A stretch of DNA of 64,000 bases from DATARH01 sp035534855 (GTDB lineage: Bacteria; Pseudomonadota; Alphaproteobacteria; ATCC43930; CGMCC-115725): positions 1 through 64,000 of the forward strand of contig DATLRD010000115.1 of NCBI GenBank assembly GCA_035534855.1. Direction: 5' to 3'. The notes below the pieces were generated by a model that worked only from the letters and a program-made list of their open reading frames with translations, had not been told where the DNA came from and did not search any database. A program made the translations under genes and the position numbers. This document shows, piece after piece, positions 61,204 through 64,000 of the stretch; the first letter of the stretch is position 1, and every line of letters begins with the position of its first letter.

Positions 61204-62535
61204 ATGATCTCGGCCAAGCGTCAGATGCATATGGGCGTCTTCGTCCTCGGCACCGGCAACCATTCGGCGGGCTGGCGCTATGACGGCGCCTTTACCAGCC
61301 ACATGGAATTGCCGGTGATGCAGGAGATCGCGCGCATCGCCGAGCGCGGCAAGTTCGACCTGTTGTTCATTTCCGATTCGATGGTGATGGACCCGGGCGA
61401 CCACCCGTCGTTCCTCTGCCGGTTCGAGCCGACGACGCTGATCACCGCCCTTTCGGCCTGCACCGCGCATATCGGGCTTGGTGCCACGGTCTCGACCAGC
61501 TTTTCCGAGCCGTTCAACGTCGCCCGCGTGTTCGGCTCGATCGACCACCTCTCCGGCGGGCGAGCGGCGTGGAACGTCGTCACCACGTCGAACACCAAGG
61601 CGGCCCAGAACTACAGCCGTGACGAGCATTTCGAGCACGAGCTGCGCTATGCCCGCGCCGAGGAATTTGTCGATGTCGTGCGCGGGCTGTGGGATTGCTG
61701 GGACGACGGCGCGATCGTCGCCGACAAGGCGAGCGGCCGCTACGTCGACGCCGACAAGGTGCACCCGCTCGACCACAAGGGCCGGTTCTTCACGGTCAAG
61801 GGCCCGGTCAACATGGCGCGCTCCCCGCAGGGGCACCCGGTGATCATCCAGGCCGGCGGCTCGCCGAGCGGGCTCGACCTGGCGGCGCGCACCGCCGATG
61901 TCGTCTTTTCGGTGGTGCAGGAGCTGGAGCCGGCCAAGGCCGCCTATGCCGACCTCAAGGGCCGCATGGCGAAATTCGGCCGCTCGCCCGACGAGCTGGC
62001 GATATTGCCCGGGATGATGCCGATCATCGGCGAGACCGACGCCGAGGCGCGGGCCAAGCTCGCCAAGCTGCAAAGCTGGATCAGCCCAACCAACGCGATA
62101 ACGCTGGTCGCGAGCCGCATCGGCTATGACGTGAGCGGCCACGATCTCGACGGGCCGGTGCCGCCGCCGCCGCCGAGCGAAGGCGGACGCACCTTCCATC
62201 GGGTGCTCTATGAGATGGCAAAGCGCGAAAACATGACGCTGCGCGACCTCTACAACCTGACCGCGGCGGCGCGCGGCCACTGGGTGCTGTGCGGCACGCC
62301 GCGGCGGATCGCCGATACGCTCGAACAATGGTTTGTCGAGCGCGCGGCCGACGGGTTCAACATCTTGCCGGCCTATTTTCCCGGCGCTTTCGCCGAGTTC
62401 GTCGATCTCGTGGTCCCGGAATTGCAGCGCCGCGGCCTGTTCCGCGGCGATTACGAGGGCACGACGCTGCGCGACCATTTCGGCCTCGCCCGCGTGCCAG
62501 CACCGGCGCGCCAGGCTGCCGGCGCCGCGGAGTGA
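61204..62535 (+). CDS. NtaA/SnaA/DszA-type flavin monooxygenase, copy 3
   Basis: A 443-residue member of the same group: FDLLFISDSMVMDPG, IGLGATVSTSFSEPFNVARV, DHLSGGRAAWNVVTTSNTKA and QGHPVIIQAGGSPSGLDLAA. A Pro-rich insert (GPVPPPPPSEGG, about 318-329) is not in the other two. ATG 61204 follows GGGAAGG. An SsuE-like reductase gene begins 10 bases after its stop and would provide FMNH2, so this copy and the reductase are the core two-component pair. Confidence 0.9.
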   Translation: MISAKRQMHMGVFVLGTGNHSAGWRYDGAFTSHMELPVMQEIARIAERGKFDLLFISDSMVMDPGDHPSFLCRFEPTTLITALSACTAHIGLGATVSTSFSEPFNVARVFGSIDHLSGGRAAWNVVTTSNTKAAQNYSRDEHFEHELRYARAEEFVDVVRGLWDCWDDGAIVADKASGRYVDADKVHPLDHKGRFFTVKGPVNMARSPQGHPVIIQAGGSPSGLDLAARTADVVFSVVQELEPAKAAYADLKGRMAKFGRSPDELAILPGMMPIIGETDAEARAKLAKLQSWISPTNAITLVASRIGYDVSGHDLDGPVPPPPPSEGGRTFHRVLYEMAKRENMTLRDLYNLTAAARGHWVLCGTPRRIADTLEQWFVERAADGFNILPAYFPGAFAEFVDLVVPELQRRGLFRGDYEGTTLRDHFGLARVPAPARQAAGAAE

Positions 62536-62545
62536 GGGGTGAGAA

Positions 62546-63127
62546 ATGCCTGACGCGACCAAGCTGCTGATCATCGTCGGCGCGGCGACGCCGCCAGGCA
62601 GGCTGGCGGCGGCGATGGCGGTTGCGGCCGAGGCGGCAACGGCGGCCGGCGCCGCGGTCGATATCCTGAACCTGGCCGAGACGCGGGCCGAAATCTGCGA
62701 CGGTCGGCCGCTCGACGCCTACGATTCGGCGACGCGCGACGCGGTTGCGCGGGTCGGGGCGGCGCAGGCGGTGCTGATCGCGGCGCCGGTCTATCGCGCC
62801 AGCATCCCTGGCGTGCTCAAAAACCTGCTCGATATCGTCCCGGTCGACGGGCTGCAGGCCAAGCCGGTCGGGGTCGTCGCGATGGGCGGCTCGCCGCACC
62901 ATTACCTCGCCGTCGACGGCCATATGCGGCTGGTGCTGGCGTGGTTCGGCGCTTTGGTCGCGCCGACCTGCGTCTACCTGACCGGCGGCGATTTCAAGGA
63001 TGGGCAGCTCGCGTCGGAAACCGCCCGCAAGGATTTGGCGTCGCTGACCGGCACGCTGCTGGTGCTGGCGCAGCGCCTCGACCCGGCCTCGCTCAGCCCG
63101 ACCCCGCTCGCCGCGCGCTATACTTGA
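62546..63127 (+). CDS. NADPH-dependent FMN reductase, SsuE/MsuE-like
   Basis: A flavodoxin-fold reductase of 193 residues that supplies reduced FMN to LLM monooxygenases. The phosphate loop is VGAATPPGRLAAAMA (11-25), and the stretch APVYRASIPGVLKNLLD (about 79-95) is characteristic of SsuE/MsuE. PHHYLAVDGHMRLVL continues the pattern. The gene lies 10 bases behind copy 3 of the monooxygenases. It is the only flavin reductase in the window, so it may serve several of them. Confidence 0.9.
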   Translation: MPDATKLLIIVGAATPPGRLAAAMAVAAEAATAAGAAVDILNLAETRAEICDGRPLDAYDSATRDAVARVGAAQAVLIAAPVYRASIPGVLKNLLDIVPVDGLQAKPVGVVAMGGSPHHYLAVDGHMRLVLAWFGALVAPTCVYLTGGDFKDGQLASETARKDLASLTGTLLVLAQRLDPASLSPTPLAARYT

Positions 63128-63186
63128 GGCGCGGCGCGCGGGCGGCTTGCATCGCGCCGGGCGAAAGCTGACATACTGCGTTCGCG

Positions 63187-64000
63187 ATGACGCCCGACAC
63201 CTTGTTTCATCCCGCCGTCGCCGCGTGGTTCGCGCGCAACTTTCCGGCGCCGACTGCGGCGCAGGTGGCGGCGTGGCCGGCGATCAAATCCGGCCGCCAC
63301 GTGCTGATCGCCGCGCCGACCGGGTCGGGCAAGACGCTGGCGGCGTTTCTCGCCGCGATCGACGGGCTGGTGCGGCAGGGGCTCGAACCGGGCGGGCTGC
63401 CTGACGCGACGCAGGTTGTCTACGTCTCGCCGTTGAAGGCGCTGTCGAACGACATCGAGAAAAACCTCGCGGCGCCGCTCGCCGGCATCGCCGAGGAGTT
63501 GCAGGCACGCGGACTGCCGCCGGTCGCCATCCGCACCTGGGTGCGCACCGGCGACACGCCGCCCGGCGAGCGCCAGCGCGCCGTGAGGCACCCGCCGCAC
63601 ATCGTCGTGACGACGCCCGAATCGCTCTACCTGCTGCTCGGCTCGGAATCCGGCCGCAACATGCTCAAATCGACGCGCGCGGTAATCGTCGACGAGATCC
63701 ACGCGCTCGCTGCCAACAAGCGCGGCACGCATCTCAGCGTGTCGCTCGAACGCCTCGCCGTGCTGTGCGGCGAGAGCCTCTTACGCATCGGCCTGTCGGC
63801 GACGCAGAAGCCGATCGAGGCGGTAGCGCGGTTTCTGGTCGGCGCCGGGCCGCCCGATCCCGGCTGCACGGTCCCCGATTGCACGATCATCGACACCGGC
63901 CACCGCCGGGCTCGCGATCTCGCGCTCGAAATGCCGGATTCGCCGCTCGAAGCGGTGATGTCGATGGAGGTGTGGGGCCAGGTCTACGACCGGCTCGCGG
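63187..64000 (+). CDS. lhr: Lhr-type DEAD/DEAH helicase, 3' end outside window
   Basis: The N-terminal 271 residues of a large helicase-related protein (full-length Lhr proteins usually exceed 800 residues). Walker A is APTGSGKT (about 43-50), motif Ia YVSPLKALSND, motif Ib TTPESLYLLLG, Walker B VDEIHAL and motif III LSATQKP. The Lhr-specific ESLYLLL and the DEIH box support the Lhr group over RecQ or RecG. It probably acts in nucleic acid repair. The ATG at 63187 lies 59 bases after the reductase stop. Confidence 0.9.
   Translation, partial: MTPDTLFHPAVAAWFARNFPAPTAAQVAAWPAIKSGRHVLIAAPTGSGKTLAAFLAAIDGLVRQGLEPGGLPDATQVVYVSPLKALSNDIEKNLAAPLAGIAEELQARGLPPVAIRTWVRTGDTPPGERQRAVRHPPHIVVTTPESLYLLLGSESGRNMLKSTRAVIVDEIHALAANKRGTHLSVSLERLAVLCGESLLRIGLSATQKPIEAVARFLVGAGPPDPGCTVPDCTIIDTGHRRARDLALEMPDSPLEAVMSMEVWGQVYDRLA

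Noticed and set aside
1..64000. tRNA, rRNA, riboswitch, insertion sequence, integrase and attachment sites
   Set aside because: None recognised by eye on either strand; a covariance-model scan was not possible here.

Overview
The window is one contiguous piece of a high-GC bacterial chromosome. It has no rRNA, tRNA, CRISPR array, insertion sequence or phage gene that I could recognise. An alphaproteobacterium, plausibly of the Rhodospirillales/Acetobacterales kind, is the best guess. The reasons are a clpB heat-shock promoter that fits the alphaproteobacterial RpoH consensus, an intergenic palindrome opening with GTCATTGCGAG of a type common in that class, many GTG/TTG starts, and a rich set of CaiB, amidohydrolase and luciferase-like catabolic genes. 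The assignment is an inference from gene content only.

Regions. 1-3675: end of a flagellar filament operon (flagellin, fliD cap, fliS chaperone, flgM anti-sigma factor). 3719-10146: an XRE regulator, a large RpfC-like membrane protein whose phosphorelay histidines appear to be missing, and a seven-unit TPR protein. 10341-16825: clpB with its heat-shock promoter, a PAP2 phosphatase, a peroxiredoxin, a quinone-oxidoreductase-like MDR enzyme and a ketopantoate-reductase-like enzyme. 17041-22052: two tandemly duplicated DHA2 drug-efflux pumps, an amidohydrolase and a Rieske ferredoxin. 22082-26223: an exopolysaccharide fragment on the minus strand (glycosyltransferase, Wza-type export lipoprotein, an unknown protein, RlpA-like protein). 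26684-28762: an SDR enzyme, then a coupled receiver/EAL pair for c-di-GMP breakdown.

28748-39993 is a dense catabolic block: an HpaB-like flavin monooxygenase with a coupled substrate-binding-like protein, a three-subunit molybdenum hydroxylase, an SMP-30 lactonase, a LigB-type extradiol dioxygenase, two tandem ACMSD-like amidohydrolases and a maleate-isomerase-like protein without its cysteines. Together these could hydroxylate, open and process an aromatic or N-heteroaromatic ring. 40095-49068 holds an ATP-grasp-like protein, a membrane-anchored cytochrome c, two CaiB CoA-transferases, an acyl-CoA synthetase, an enoyl-CoA hydratase, an HpcH/HpaI aldolase and three very small genes. 49161-57354 holds a methyltransferase divergent from a diiron (ferritin-like) oxygenase, a dodecin, several single enzymes and a 2-oxoglutarate dioxygenase.

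57545-63127 has three NtaA/DszA-type flavin monooxygenases, an SsuE-like FMN reductase and a TauE/SafE sulfite exporter. This reads as a two-component system for organosulfur or related compounds, with sulfite removal. The window ends inside an Lhr-type helicase.

Genes sit close together, often with overlapping stops and starts. Convergent gene pairs are separated by strong hairpins. The most unusual items are the degenerate RpfC-like protein, the 26-bp hairpin at 34940-35001, the enzymes lacking canonical catalytic residues, and the small unannotated genes.
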